Assembly: GCF_016917355.1 (NCBI RefSeq) | Contig: NZ_CP070304.1 | Coordinates: forward strand, 2,666,001-2,730,000 | Direction of reading: 5' to 3' | Origin: Glaciimonas sp. PAMC28666 | GTDB taxonomy: Bacteria; Pseudomonadota; Gammaproteobacteria; Burkholderiales; Burkholderiaceae_D | Length of the DNA stretch: 64,000 nt | Part shown: piece after piece, positions 18,242-26,971 of the stretch | Layout of the letters: each line of letters opens with the position of its first letter | How positions within the stretch are numbered: the first letter of the stretch is position 1 | Position numbers and translations under genes: made by a program | The notes under the pieces: model-generated | What the model saw: the letters and a program-made list of their open reading frames with translations, nothing else | What the model was told of the DNA's origin: nothing | Database searches by the model: none

Positions 18242-19765
18242 GTGGAAATACAATCAAACCGGGCACTGGGAAGCGCCCTCAATACCGCGTGTAGCATGTT
18301 TGGCGATGCGCTCGCGCTTACCGGAACAGACAGTGCACTCACCTACGCGATGTTGGGGCACGAAGCCGAACGCGTATCGAGCGCGCTTCACACCGCAGGC
18401 ATAATACCCAATGAACCGGTCCATGTTCACGTGTCGAATCACCCCTTGGATATTGCTGCGCTTCTAGGCGTCTGGAACGCAGGTGGGGTCGTGGTGCCGG
18501 TACATCGCACCACGCCCGCAGCGGTGGCGGCCAAGGTTCTGGACAAAACCAGAGCGCGACTCCTGATTGATATGCAAGCATCGACATCGACATCCAGTTC
18601 CGCAAGCGTCGTGTCCATGATCGCCACGGCGTCTCCCCCTGACAGACCGTTGTTGCACAAAGCTGCATTCATCATCTTTACCTCAGGATCGACCGGCACG
18701 CCGAAGGGCGTTGTCGTCTCGCACGACGCGTTCTACGGCAAGATTCAGCAGATTGATAGTTTGCTGAAGTTTCAGCCCAACGAAAATACGTTGCTGGTAT
18801 TGAACATTACATTTAGCTTCGGCCTCTGGATAAGTTTGCTGACCTTACTGCGCGGCGGTACGCTCGTGATGGCCGAAAAATTTGATCCGGTAACGTTCCT
18901 GCAATCGCTGGTCGATAACAAGATTAACCGCGTCGGAATGGTGCCGACAATGATGCGGGTGCTGTTTTCAGATCCGGGGTTGGCATCAAAAATCGACCGC
19001 GTAGTGAGTCAAAACACCTTGCGCCAGATCTTAATTGGTGGCGAGTCTTTGGGGCACTCGCTTGCGGCAACGATCAGACAACGATTTTCAGATACCGATT
19101 TGATCGACATTTATGGATTGACCGAAACAGCGACTTGTGACTTTTTTTCTTTCCCCGAAGATTATGCAAAATATCCCGGTTGCATTGGTCGCCCCTCGCC
19201 AAACGTCGGGTTCCGCATCGTGGACGCTTATGATGCCGTGGTCCCTGCAGGGGCCTTGGGCGAGCTTCAAATCCGCAGCCCTTATCTCATGAGCGGCTAT
19301 CTGGACGAGCCGGATCTTACGACAGCGGCGCTGTCGGACGGCTGGCTGAAAACCGGCGACCTGGCGCGCACAGTCAGCGATTCGGTGGTTGAGTTGATGG
19401 GGCGCAGCAAAGAAATAATTAGTAGGGGAGGGAACAAGGTGACGCCGGGAGAATTGGAGCAACTGTTATGCTCGCATCCCGATATATCGGCGGCTATGGC
19501 CGTGGGCCTCGCCGATGCCGTTCTCGGCGAACGTATTCACGTATTGGTGGTGCCGCGAACGGGTGTTTGTCTTGAAATTTCCGCTTTAAAAAAATACCTT
19601 GAAAGCCGCCTGGAAAAATTCAAGCAGCCCGACACGTATTACCTATCCGATGCGCTGCCGCTGGGGCGCACCGGTAAGGCAGACAGAGGGCAGCTCAAAA
19701 TGATGATTCAATCCGGTGCCATCGTATCGGCCGCCGCCGGTATTTTGGCTTCGGCTGCAACTTAA
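18242..19765 (+). CDS. Acyl-CoA ligase (AMP-binding), probable acrylate/short-chain acid activation
   Basis: A 507-residue ANL-superfamily ligase that activates a carboxylic acid with ATP and CoA. The phosphate loop FTSGSTGTPKGVV (~143-155), the YGLTET motif (~290), LKTGDLA (~365) and the C-terminal catalytic Lys in GRTGKADRG (~477) are all present, so it should be active. The start is GTG with an AAAGGACGGAG ribosome site. The position between acuI and an enoyl-CoA hydratase suggests it makes acryloyl-CoA or a related enoyl-CoA. The exact acid is not readable from sequence. Confidence 0.85.
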   Translation: MEIQSNRALGSALNTACSMFGDALALTGTDSALTYAMLGHEAERVSSALHTAGIIPNEPVHVHVSNHPLDIAALLGVWNAGGVVVPVHRTTPAAVAAKVLDKTRARLLIDMQASTSTSSSASVVSMIATASPPDRPLLHKAAFIIFTSGSTGTPKGVVVSHDAFYGKIQQIDSLLKFQPNENTLLVLNITFSFGLWISLLTLLRGGTLVMAEKFDPVTFLQSLVDNKINRVGMVPTMMRVLFSDPGLASKIDRVVSQNTLRQILIGGESLGHSLAATIRQRFSDTDLIDIYGLTETATCDFFSFPEDYAKYPGCIGRPSPNVGFRIVDAYDAVVPAGALGELQIRSPYLMSGYLDEPDLTTAALSDGWLKTGDLARTVSDSVVELMGRSKEIISRGGNKVTPGELEQLLCSHPDISAAMAVGLADAVLGERIHVLVVPRTGVCLEISALKKYLESRLEKFKQPDTYYLSDALPLGRTGKADRGQLKMMIQSGAIVSAAAGILASAAT

Positions 19766-19786
19766 CACGGTTATTAAAGGACAAGC

Positions 19787-20617
19787 ATGTCTGATTTCAC
19801 CACCATCCAAACTAGCTGCCAGGACGGCATCGCGCACCTCATTTTTAATCGGCCCGAGCGCCTCAATGCATTAGATAAAACGATGTTGCATGAGATTAAC
19901 GAAGCCCTCGATCAAGCTGAAGCTGACGATAGCGTGCGCGTTATCGTGGTGAGCGGATCAGGCCGTGCCTTCTCATCGGGTTTCGATTTGAAGGCCCAGA
20001 TGGAGAGTCAACCGCAAGGGTCCAAGGTCTGGCGCGATATTCTTGACCTCGACTTTAATACCACGATGCGGTTCTGGAATAGTCCGAAGCCGACTATCGC
20101 CGCCGTGCATGGCGCGTGCATGGCAGGCGCATTTGAAATAGCCCTCTCCTGCGATATTACAATCGCCGCGGAAGACGCCGTGTTTGGTGAGCCAGAACTG
20201 AAATTTGGTGCCGGGATCGTCACCATGTTATTGCCCTGGATGACAGGGCCGAAGCAGGCGAAGGACATCATTTTCACGGGGGCCGACAGAATCAATGCCC
20301 AGGATGCCCTACGCATGGGATTTGTCAGCCGTGTTGTCCCGCAAGGAACGCATGTCGAGACCGCGCTGAGCATCGCTCGCGGCATTGCATTGGTGGATCC
20401 GGTTCTGGTCAGGGAGACAAAAAAGGCACTCAATCGCACCTATGAACTGCAGGGAATGCAGAGCGCCCTGAAAGAAGCGCTGGACATTGATCACAGCATC
20501 GAAACGACCGGGTCGCCGGACAAACGCGCCTTCATGGACATAGCGCGAGAGCGCGGCATGCGGGCAGCGATTGCATGGCGTGATGCACGCTTTGCGAACG
20601 CACAATCCACCAAATAA
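19787..20617 (+). CDS. Enoyl-CoA hydratase (crotonase family), possible AcuK-like role
   Basis: A 276-residue crotonase-fold enzyme. Both catalytic glutamates of true hydratases are present with the correct 20-residue spacing: E117 in GAFEIAL and E137 in GEPELKFG. The oxyanion-hole segments GRAFSSGFDLKA (60-70) and HGACMAGAF (108-116) are also there. It should therefore add water to an enoyl-CoA. In an acrylate pathway this would give 3-hydroxypropionyl-CoA, the alternative to the AcuI reduction. It starts 21 bases after the ligase with an AAAGGACA ribosome site. The stop codon lies inside a tandem repeat. Confidence 0.85.
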   Translation: MSDFTTIQTSCQDGIAHLIFNRPERLNALDKTMLHEINEALDQAEADDSVRVIVVSGSGRAFSSGFDLKAQMESQPQGSKVWRDILDLDFNTTMRFWNSPKPTIAAVHGACMAGAFEIALSCDITIAAEDAVFGEPELKFGAGIVTMLLPWMTGPKQAKDIIFTGADRINAQDALRMGFVSRVVPQGTHVETALSIARGIALVDPVLVRETKKALNRTYELQGMQSALKEALDIDHSIETTGSPDKRAFMDIARERGMRAAIAWRDARFANAQSTK

Positions 20618-20682
20618 CCAATCCACCAAATAACCAATCCACCAAATAACCAACCCACGAAATAAACAACCCACCAAATGAA
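20603..20682 (+). repeat. 16-bp tandem repeat bridging hydratase stop and MFS start
   Basis: Three identical copies of CAATCCACCAAATAAC (20603-20650) and two diverged copies (20651-20682). The first copy supplies the hydratase stop (AAATAA) and the last, mutated copy supplies the MFS start (AAATGA). The repeat fills the whole spacer, and no purine-rich ribosome site is visible. Confidence 0.9.
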
Positions 20683-21871
20683 CAAGCCCATCGCCACCAT
20701 TGTCCTGGCGCAACTATTCGGCACATCGCTCTGGTTCAGTGCCAACAGTGCCGCCGATGACCTGATCCGCCTGTGGGGACTGACTGCTGCGGATATCGGT
20801 TGGTTAACCAATGCTGTGCAAGCTGGCTTTATCATGGGGACGTTGATTTTTGCTTTCACGGGTTGTGCAGATCGTTTTGCCGCCAGCAAAATATTTGCAA
20901 TATGTTGCGTCCTCGGCGCTATCTTCAACGGCTTGTTTGCGCTGTGCAGCACCGGACTGGAAAGCGCTTTATGGTTCCGTTTTATCGTCGGGTTGTCACT
21001 CGCTGGAATCTATCCATTGGGAATGAAACTTGTCGTTAGCTGGAATCCCCACAGTGCTGGCAAAAGTCTCGGCCTGCTGGTCGGCATGCTGACGCTGGGC
21101 ACTGCCTTGCCGCATGGCATCCGGATGGTGGGCGGGTCAGTTTCCTGGCAAACGGTTATTCTGACCTCATCCGGATTGGCACTGATCGGCGCGTTCATGG
21201 TGGGCTGGCTGGGTGATGGTCCGCACCTGCAACGACGCGTTCACGCCGCACGCACGTTCGGTCATGTCATGGACGCATTTCGTGTAAAGGAATTTCGGGC
21301 CTCTGCCTACGGCTACTTCGGGCACATGTGGGAGTTATATGCATTCTGGACTCTGGTACCTGTGCTGCTGATGGACGTGATGTCCTCACCCGGAACGTTG
21401 GTCTATCGCAGCATTTCTGGTTGGGCGTTCATGGTCATCGGCGTCGGTGCAATTGGTTGTATCGCAGGCGGCTTGCTCAGCGCAAGAGTTGGCAGTGCAC
21501 GCGTGGCATGGTGGGCTTTGGCCACGTCAGGCGCAATCTGCCTGCTGTTCCCATTTCTGCACACGTTGCCGATTCTATGGAAGTTGGCCATCATGCTCGT
21601 ATGGGGTGTGGCAGTGGTCGCCGACTCGCCCCAGTTTTCGGCGATGTCAGTCAACGCCTGTCCCCCGGAGCTGATTGGCAGTGCGCTGGCAATTCAAAAT
21701 AGTTTCGGCTTTCTACTTACCACCTTCGCAATTCTGATCACTACGTCGGCTTACCCTGTCATCGGTAGCAAAGTCGCCTGGATCTTGCTGCCCGGCCCGA
21801 TTTTTGGCCTCATGGGGATGCGTTCATTATTGCGACGACCGTCAATGGCTTTGTCCGCCAGCGCTGATTAG
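20678..21871 (+). CDS. MFS transporter
   Basis: A 397-residue major facilitator superfamily permease with about 12 hydrophobic segments. It opens with [21 protein letters not shown], has an [15 protein letters not shown] motif in the N-terminal half and a large cytoplasmic loop rich in Arg/His near residues 180-200. The substrate is unknown. It follows the hydratase across the tandem repeat and may be the last gene of the acrylate cluster, exporting or importing a pathway compound. The start has no clear ribosome site, so its expression may depend on coupling. Confidence 0.8.
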   Translation: MNKPIATIVLAQLFGTSLWFSANSAADDLIRLWGLTAADIGWLTNAVQAGFIMGTLIFAFTGCADRFAASKIFAICCVLGAIFNGLFALCSTGLESALWFRFIVGLSLAGIYPLGMKLVVSWNPHSAGKSLGLLVGMLTLGTALPHGIRMVGGSVSWQTVILTSSGLALIGAFMVGWLGDGPHLQRRVHAARTFGHVMDAFRVKEFRASAYGYFGHMWELYAFWTLVPVLLMDVMSSPGTLVYRSISGWAFMVIGVGAIGCIAGGLLSARVGSARVAWWALATSGAICLLFPFLHTLPILWKLAIMLVWGVAVVADSPQFSAMSVNACPPELIGSALAIQNSFGFLLTTFAILITTSAYPVIGSKVAWILLPGPIFGLMGMRSLLRRPSMALSASAD

Positions 21872-21909
21872 CAGCATGCGCTGCGTAAGGAAAATAATGC
21901 GTCTGAGAA

Positions 21910-21950
21910 AATACCCAAAATGGGCCTAAGAATACCCAAAATGGGTTTTT
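21910..21950 (+). terminator. Duplicated hairpin between MFS and chromate genes
   Basis: A 15-bp direct repeat (AATACCCAAAATGGG) occurs at 21910-21924 and 21931-21945. The second copy forms a short ACCCA/TGGGT stem followed by TTTTT. It may end the rightward MFS transcript; on the other strand it follows the chromate genes. Confidence 0.4.
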
Positions 21951-21986
21951 CCAACCAATCATTTAAGCAGCTTATACCCAGCCAGG

Positions 21987-22529
21987 CTACACCCAACCCA
22001 GGACGCCGCCGACGGCACCCAAAGCAATAATCCACAACGGATTCAGGCGAGTACATAAAAGAGCGACGACGGTGAGAAAACAGAGGATCGCATCTCCGGC
22101 ACCGTGCACGGCAACGTGTGTCAGAGACCAGCCGGTGGCGATCATCATCCCGACCGAAAGTGGTGCCAATGCTCTTTTGAGAATGCCCCCGAGGCGGGTT
22201 GACTGTTTCCTTGCGCCAAAACGGATCGCCGCGAGCGCAAACAGGGCCGGTGGCAGGACGATCCCGATCGTAGCCGCAAGGGCACCGAGCCAGCCTGCAG
22301 CACGCAGGCCGACCAGGGTGACAAATAACATATTCGGGCCGGGAGCAACCTGTGCGATAGTGAAATCGGTGAGGAAGGCTTCGTTGGTTATCCAATGATG
22401 CGTATCCACCAAAAAGCGCTGCATGTCCGGGGCCAGCGCCACAACGCCGCCGCCGATCGCCATCATGGAAAGGGCTGAAAAATGAATAAGGATCGCTAAG
22501 GCAATATTTTTATTGGCGCCAGGTATCAC
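21987..22529 (-). CDS. chrA: Chromate transporter, C-terminal-half subunit
   Basis: A 180-residue membrane protein equal to one half of full-length ChrA. It has about five hydrophobic helices and the family signature TIAQVAPGPNMLFVTLVGL near residue 57. It pairs with the upstream half-size gene through a 4-base ATGA overlap, as in two-gene short-chain CHR systems where the halves assemble together. The pair expels or imports chromate/sulfate-like anions; the substrate is inferred from the family. Confidence 0.85.
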   Translation of the reverse strand: MIPGANKNIALAILIHFSALSMMAIGGGVVALAPDMQRFLVDTHHWITNEAFLTDFTIAQVAPGPNMLFVTLVGLRAAGWLGALAATIGIVLPPALFALAAIRFGARKQSTRLGGILKRALAPLSVGMMIATGWSLTHVAVHGAGDAILCFLTVVALLCTRLNPLWIIALGAVGGVLGWV

Positions 22530-23116
22530 GACTTTCCTTTAAATTGGTACGCAATAATAGCCAACGGCGCCAGCACTAAAAGAACCAGCAATAGCGGCCA
22601 ATGCATGAGCGCGACACCGCCGAACATTAACGCCGCAAACACCATGTTGCGCCAGGTTACCGAAAGGGTCATTGCCATCTTGACGGCCATCGCAACGATC
22701 AGGCCTGCGGCGACCACCGCCATGCCATTGAGGGCGTGCCCGATGACAGGGTTAGCGCCGTAATGGCCATAGAGCATGCCGAGCAGGATAACGATCAGGC
22801 TGGGAGGAACGATCACCCCGATCAATGATGCCGCTGCGCCGCGCGTGCCCGCATGACGATAGCCGAGAATGACAGCGAGGTTGCAAATGCTGGGGCCAGG
22901 CAGAATTTGTGAAAAAGCAAACAGTTCTTGAAATTCAGGCGGGGTCAGAATCTTCTTGTTTTCGACCAAAATGCGGTAAGCCCACGGCAAGACGCCGCCA
23001 AATCCCAGCATTGACATATGCGTAAATAGCCAGAACAGCGCCTTGGGAGAATAGCGTTTGCCGTCGGCAGGTGCATCATCCTGCAATTCTGGAAGCACGT
23101 TATGCGGGGTGGACAT
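22526..23116 (-). CDS. chrA: Chromate transporter, N-terminal-half subunit
   Basis: A 196-residue half-size CHR-family membrane protein with the motif FSQILPGPSICNLAVILGY near residue 70 and about six hydrophobic stretches. I place the start at ATG 23116 (MSTPHNVLPEL). The frame stays open upstream for about 100 residues, but that part is compositionally unlike the family and crosses a probable promoter region. It overlaps the partner gene by 4 bases and is presumably translated first. Confidence 0.85.
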   Translation of the reverse strand: MSTPHNVLPELQDDAPADGKRYSPKALFWLFTHMSMLGFGGVLPWAYRILVENKKILTPPEFQELFAFSQILPGPSICNLAVILGYRHAGTRGAAASLIGVIVPPSLIVILLGMLYGHYGANPVIGHALNGMAVVAAGLIVAMAVKMAMTLSVTWRNMVFAALMFGGVALMHWPLLLVLLVLAPLAIIAYQFKGKS

Positions 23117-23680
23117 AGTCACTTTTTTAGATTTTTCCGTTGCACCGGGGGGGCAAGAAGCGATTTTCATCGCCTCCATAGTGGATAAACCACTTGGAAA
23201 ATAGTGATGAATTATAAAGTATCGGACGTCAATTGACACGCACGGCAGGTGCGATTCTTTTTTTAACGGCATAACGGGGAGATATCGGGGAGATATCGGC
23301 AGCCATGCTGTGCATGTTGCGCTATGAAGAACGATTAACGCATTCGGTAGCGGGTTGTTATCCGCCCGTGAGCGCGGCGGCCGACGGGGCGCGGGGAGCC
23401 AATGTTGCGAAGGCGGCAAACACCGCCGCCTCCTGGTTCCGGTTTACCGATTTATTGCCAACCGCGATGCCATCCGCGGTGCGGGGTGTGCCAATGCTTT
23501 GCATTGGCCACCGGCGCAAGCCCGTGCCGGATGCCCGTGCCGCAATGGTAGCAGCGGTCTTTACTTCGGACGACACGCGTAACATAAGCTTACATGACAA
23601 GGCTTCCGGTTTTTTTTACAGTTGCGCTCGCGGGGAAACTCCGCTATCGTTTGATGGTCCTCGAGAAAAAGAGGAACTGG

Positions 23681-23855
23681 TTTGACAGCCTGAATGGAAA
23701 AGCGCACATACCGCGCCATGCGGTATTTTTATGTGTGTCTGCCTCGGTTCGCCCTCAAAGGGCGGCGATGGCGGGGAAGCCTTCGGGCTTGCTGGTTTTC
23801 CTTTTTCGCCAGTCTGTCAACCCTGTTATTTGCCGCCCACCCCATTTGACAGTGG
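23681..23855 (+). ncRNA. Candidate C4-type antisense RNA region
   Basis: The stretch is dense in hairpins: ATACCGC/GCGGTAT followed by a T-run (23708-23730), GCCCT/AGGGC (23751-23763), and AAGCC-TTCG-GGCTT (23778-23790). Segment CTGTCAA (23814-23820) is complementary to two copies of TTTGACAG, one upstream (23681-23688) and one downstream (23844-23851) near the start of the next gene. This layout and the sequence around GTTCGCCC...GGGCGGCGATGG resemble C4 antisense RNAs of phages P1/P7/P4 and their proteobacterial relatives, which control a downstream leader. The assignment comes from recalled family features; no covariance model was run. Confidence 0.45.
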
Positions 23856-23884
23856 AAGCGGTTTAACCGAAAAAGGAACCAACT

Positions 23885-24052
23885 ATGCCGAGCAGCATCG
23901 CGTCTAATCACGTCCGTTTATCATTAATTTTTCCATCCCGTTTTGTGGCGATAAAAGCCAAAGAAGTTTCAGCCCTGAGCGCGCATGTGGTGCGTTCCGT
24001 GGCCCGCTTTTTCGGTGCGGTCCGTTGCCCCGTTTGGGAGTTGCAATCATGA
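23885..24052 (+). CDS. Small protein, 55 aa, coupled to the next gene
   Basis: ATG 23885 has AAAAGGAACC upstream, an excellent ribosome site. The product has 55 residues and contains a VAIKAKEVSALSAHVVRSV segment and a CPVWEL end. The stop overlaps the start of the following gene (ATGA at 24049-24052), so the pair is translationally coupled. Small genes of this kind, with a KAKEV/KAQEL-like motif, are known next to C4-like RNAs and DUF3077-type genes in Pseudomonas; that comparison is from memory. Function unknown. Confidence 0.6.
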   Translation: MPSSIASNHVRLSLIFPSRFVAIKAKEVSALSAHVVRSVARFFGAVRCPVWELQS

Positions 24053-24363
24053 TCAAGCCAACACCGTCGCCGATACCAGACGCGCTCCATCAGTCATTTT
24101 CATGGCTGCCTGACGAGTACAAAACAGACCCCGCCGCACAATTTTATGCCATGACAAAGGATATCTGCCACGGCATCCAGACCTGTGTTGATCTGGCCCA
24201 TTTCAGCACCATGGATCGTGATAACGATACGATTCCGATGCTGAATATTTCGGACACGGACCGACTGCTGCGGCTGGCTTTGACATCGGCACAGATGCTG
24301 GGCGACCGTGCTGCGGATCGGATTGATGACCTTCCTGACCGCACCGGCAAGGGCGCGGAATAA
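24049..24363 (+). CDS. Hypothetical DUF3077/DUF6124-like protein, 104 aa
   Basis: It begins MIKPTPSPIPD, the characteristic opening of small Pseudomonas/Burkholderia proteins of the DUF3077/DUF6124 type, and has a C-terminal helical part (DTDRLLRLALTSAQMLGDRA) matching their architecture. I use ATG 24049, which overlaps the preceding stop, rather than the earlier in-frame ATG. No function is known. Its position behind the C4-like RNA suggests it is the target of that antisense control. Confidence 0.6.
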   Translation: MIKPTPSPIPDALHQSFSWLPDEYKTDPAAQFYAMTKDICHGIQTCVDLAHFSTMDRDNDTIPMLNISDTDRLLRLALTSAQMLGDRAADRIDDLPDRTGKGAE

Positions 24364-24502
24364 GGGCGGCCAATTAAACATTGCGCGCAGGTTGGTATCC
24401 CGATTTTCTTTTTGGCCTGATTGCGCGCAATGTCCTTGTCTGGCAATATCTCCGACACTGAACGTTGGTTGGTTTGTCATTAGAAAATGATAGGAAAAGA
24501 AG

Positions 24503-24931
24503 ATGGCGTTTGTATCGGTCACACGTTTGCGCGTCAGGTCCATGCGCTATTTGCCGTTTTTCTTCATTTTTGCTTTGCGATCTTCCATGCAGGCGGCGCG
24601 TGCGGAGGGAAGTGTTGAGGTCACGCTGTTGCGCGATAAAAAAAATACTTTCTGGACCATCACGGTATGGCAGAGCGAGTCCGCCATGCGGCTCTTTATG
24701 ACCAATGGTGCGCATCGGCAGGTCATGCCAAAGCTTCTTAAGTGGTGCGACGAAGCTTCTGTCGTGCACTGGAATCAAGCCTCTGAGCTTGCGCCAAGCT
24801 GGATGGAAGCGCATCAAAGAATGCAACAAGAGGGGCGACGCTCGAAAGTTAATTTTCCTTCCGCAGACCATTTGTTGTTTGCAATTTCCCTACCGCTCAT
24901 CAGCAAAACAAGGCACCTACGATTTAAATGA
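24503..24931 (+). CDS. DUF3291/antibiotic-monooxygenase-fold protein
   Basis: A 142-residue cytoplasmic protein. The start MAFVSVTRLRVRS, the central TFWTITVWQSESAMRLFM and the HRQVMPKLLKWCDEASVVHW stretch fit the small dimeric alpha/beta-barrel (ABM/DUF3291-like) proteins common in proteobacteria. Such folds include monooxygenases and haem proteins, but no cofactor ligand can be assigned here. The start has AGGAAAAGAAG upstream. Confidence 0.65.
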   Translation: MAFVSVTRLRVRSMRYLPFFFIFALRSSMQAARAEGSVEVTLLRDKKNTFWTITVWQSESAMRLFMTNGAHRQVMPKLLKWCDEASVVHWNQASELAPSWMEAHQRMQQEGRRSKVNFPSADHLLFAISLPLISKTRHLRFK

Positions 24932-25118
24932 ATCGGTGCGGTATTGGCCAATTAAATGTAAATGCTATAGCCTCCCACTGCACGCCATTGCGCCTGCGCC
25001 GCACCCTCTTGCCTACTTTCTGCTACAGTCATTAGCGTTTTTGCAACGCGCACTTCTTGCCGTTGCAGTGACGATATTAAAATAAAAAATCACAATTAAA
25101 CACTCCGGGGAGACAAGC

Positions 25119-25790
25119 ATGTCCAGAATTATTGCGTTTAAACGTTTCATCTTTGCATCGTGTGCGTTGGTGTTTGCAGCGGGTGGCATGCCCGCGTCGG
25201 CTCTCGCTCAGACCCAAAACGTCGATCAACCAAAACGCTTTCCACAACTGACGATGGAAAACATTTCACCGCAGTCGAAAGTGTTGGCACAGGAAATCGT
25301 TGCGATATCGAGCGTTGGTTTGTCCGGTCCTTACAACATTATGTTGCGCAGTCCGGTGTTTGCTGAACGCATGAAGCGGCTACTGGATTATTTGCGTTTT
25401 GAGACTTCGTTACCCAAGCGCCTGAATGAATTCGCGATTCTGATTCAGGGACGTTTATGGACTTCGCAAGTGGAGTGGTTTGCGCATTATCCGTTGGCAA
25501 TCAAAGCCGGTTTGCCCGCTTCGGTGGCGGCGGATCTCAAGGCAAATATTCGCCCGCGGGGAATGCAACCGGATGAAGAAGTGGTGTACGACGTCTGTAT
25601 GACGATGAGTCAGCAGCATGAAATTAGCGACGCGTTGTTCAATCGTGCCAAGGCGATTTTAGGGGAGCAGCAGCTGGTTGATCTGGTGGCTGTCACTGGC
25701 ACGTACGTTACCGTTGCCATGTTGCTTAGTCTCGGAGAGGAATCGGTGGCAGCGGATAAGGCCTTACCTTTTCCAGAAAAAGGGCGTTGA
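25119..25790 (+). CDS. Exported carboxymuconolactone-decarboxylase-like protein
   Basis: A 223-residue protein with a clear N-terminal signal peptide (hydrophobic core, cleavage around ASALAQ, residue ~30). The mature part matches the CMD/AhpD-like fold: RLNEFAILIQGRLW followed by QVEWFAHYPLAIKAGLP (~106-136). The peroxidase-type CxxC of AhpD is absent. Most members are cytoplasmic, so the signal peptide is unusual. The next gene also encodes an exported enzyme. The start has CCGGGGAGA upstream. Confidence 0.75.
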   Translation: MSRIIAFKRFIFASCALVFAAGGMPASALAQTQNVDQPKRFPQLTMENISPQSKVLAQEIVAISSVGLSGPYNIMLRSPVFAERMKRLLDYLRFETSLPKRLNEFAILIQGRLWTSQVEWFAHYPLAIKAGLPASVAADLKANIRPRGMQPDEEVVYDVCMTMSQQHEISDALFNRAKAILGEQQLVDLVAVTGTYVTVAMLLSLGEESVAADKALPFPEKGR

Positions 25791-25924
25791 AAGGGCTTTG
25801 TATGTTTGTCAGGTGAGCATATAACTTGGCGTTGATTATGCTGAATTTGCGACTAGAGCAAGAATATCTTCGGAAACGTGTGATACTGGCTTTGCAATAA
25901 CCATAATAATTAAAGGGGACAAAA

Positions 25925-26971
25925 ATGAAGTTGTTCGTAAAGGCCGTAATGGGCCTGTTGTTGATCGCCTGTGCGGGCATCGCTGCCGCAGCAGGTTCGG
26001 AAAAGATTGTCATGCAGGAGTTCATGGTGCCGTCTGCCGACCCTGGCATTCAACTGTATGTACGCAATAAACATTTGCAAGGCATCAAAAAGTTTGGACC
26101 AAATAAAATTCTTTTGTATGTCCACGGTTCAACCTATCCATCAGAAACAGCGTTTGACTTAAAGCTGAACGGCATGTCCTGGATGGACTATATCGCGCAG
26201 CATGGTTACGATGTTTATATGGTCGATCTGCGGGGTTACGGACGTTCAACACGACCACCGGAAATGTCGCAAGCAGCGGAGTTGAACGATCCTTTGGTGC
26301 GTACCGAAACGGCGGTGAAGGACGTCAGCGCAGCAGTCGATTTTATTCTCAAGCGTACGGGATCGCCCAAGCTTGATTTGCTGGGATGGTCCTGGGGCAC
26401 CAGCACTATGGGTTGGTACACGTCACAAAATAACGACAAGGTTAATAAGCTTGTCCTGTATGCGCCGCAATGGTTGCGCAACGACGCTTCGCTGACCGAT
26501 TCGGGTGGCAAACTGGGCGCGTATCGTTCGGTGTCGGTGGACTCTGCCAAGCAGCGTTGGCTCACCGGCGTTCCGGAAAATAAAAAAGAGACGTTGATCC
26601 CAGCCGGTTGGTATGAACAGTGGGCAAAAGCCACGTGGGCGACAGATGCGGTGGGTGCAAGCCAGACTAAGCCAGTCTTGCGTGCACCAAACGGCACGGT
26701 GCAAGATTCGCGTGAATTTTGGTCGGTCGGCAAGCCGTTGTACGATCCCGGTTTGATTACGGTACCGACATTTTTGGTTCATGCAGAGTGGGACGCAGAT
26801 CTTCCAAGCTATATGTTGCATGCCTATTATGCCAAGTTGACGAACGTCCCTTATAAGCGCTACGTTGAAATTGGTGAAGGCACGCATACCATCATCATGG
26901 AGAAAAACCGCATGCAATTGTTTCAGGCGGTGCAGGGCTTTCTGGATGAAAATATCAAACCTAACATGTAA
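25925..26971 (+). CDS. Exported alpha/beta hydrolase
   Basis: A 348-residue alpha/beta hydrolase with an N-terminal signal peptide (cleavage near AAAAG, residue ~23). The oxyanion region ILLYVHGSTYPS, the nucleophile elbow GWSWGTS (Ser ~156), an acidic residue in HAEWDAD and a distal His in GEGTHTI (~321) are all visible, so a serine esterase/lipase-like activity is likely in the periplasm or outside. The substrate is unknown. The start follows AAAGGGGAC. Confidence 0.85.
   Translation: MKLFVKAVMGLLLIACAGIAAAAGSEKIVMQEFMVPSADPGIQLYVRNKHLQGIKKFGPNKILLYVHGSTYPSETAFDLKLNGMSWMDYIAQHGYDVYMVDLRGYGRSTRPPEMSQAAELNDPLVRTETAVKDVSAAVDFILKRTGSPKLDLLGWSWGTSTMGWYTSQNNDKVNKLVLYAPQWLRNDASLTDSGGKLGAYRSVSVDSAKQRWLTGVPENKKETLIPAGWYEQWAKATWATDAVGASQTKPVLRAPNGTVQDSREFWSVGKPLYDPGLITVPTFLVHAEWDADLPSYMLHAYYAKLTNVPYKRYVEIGEGTHTIIMEKNRMQLFQAVQGFLDENIKPNM

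Noticed and set aside
20603-20682. CRISPR array
   Set aside because: The units are directly abutting 16-mers with no spacers and no cas genes nearby.
20491-20952. Minus-strand frames encoding Trp/Gly-rich repeats
   Set aside because: They are translations of the 16-bp tandem repeat and antisense of the hydratase and MFS genes.
23305-23866. Overlapping plus-strand frames (126 and 90 codons) in the C4-like region
   Set aside because: They run through hairpins and a terminator, have poor starts and no recognised family; the region is better explained as RNA.
24374-24871. Minus-strand frame of 165 codons
   Set aside because: Antisense to the DUF3291-like gene, which has a good ribosome site and family resemblance.
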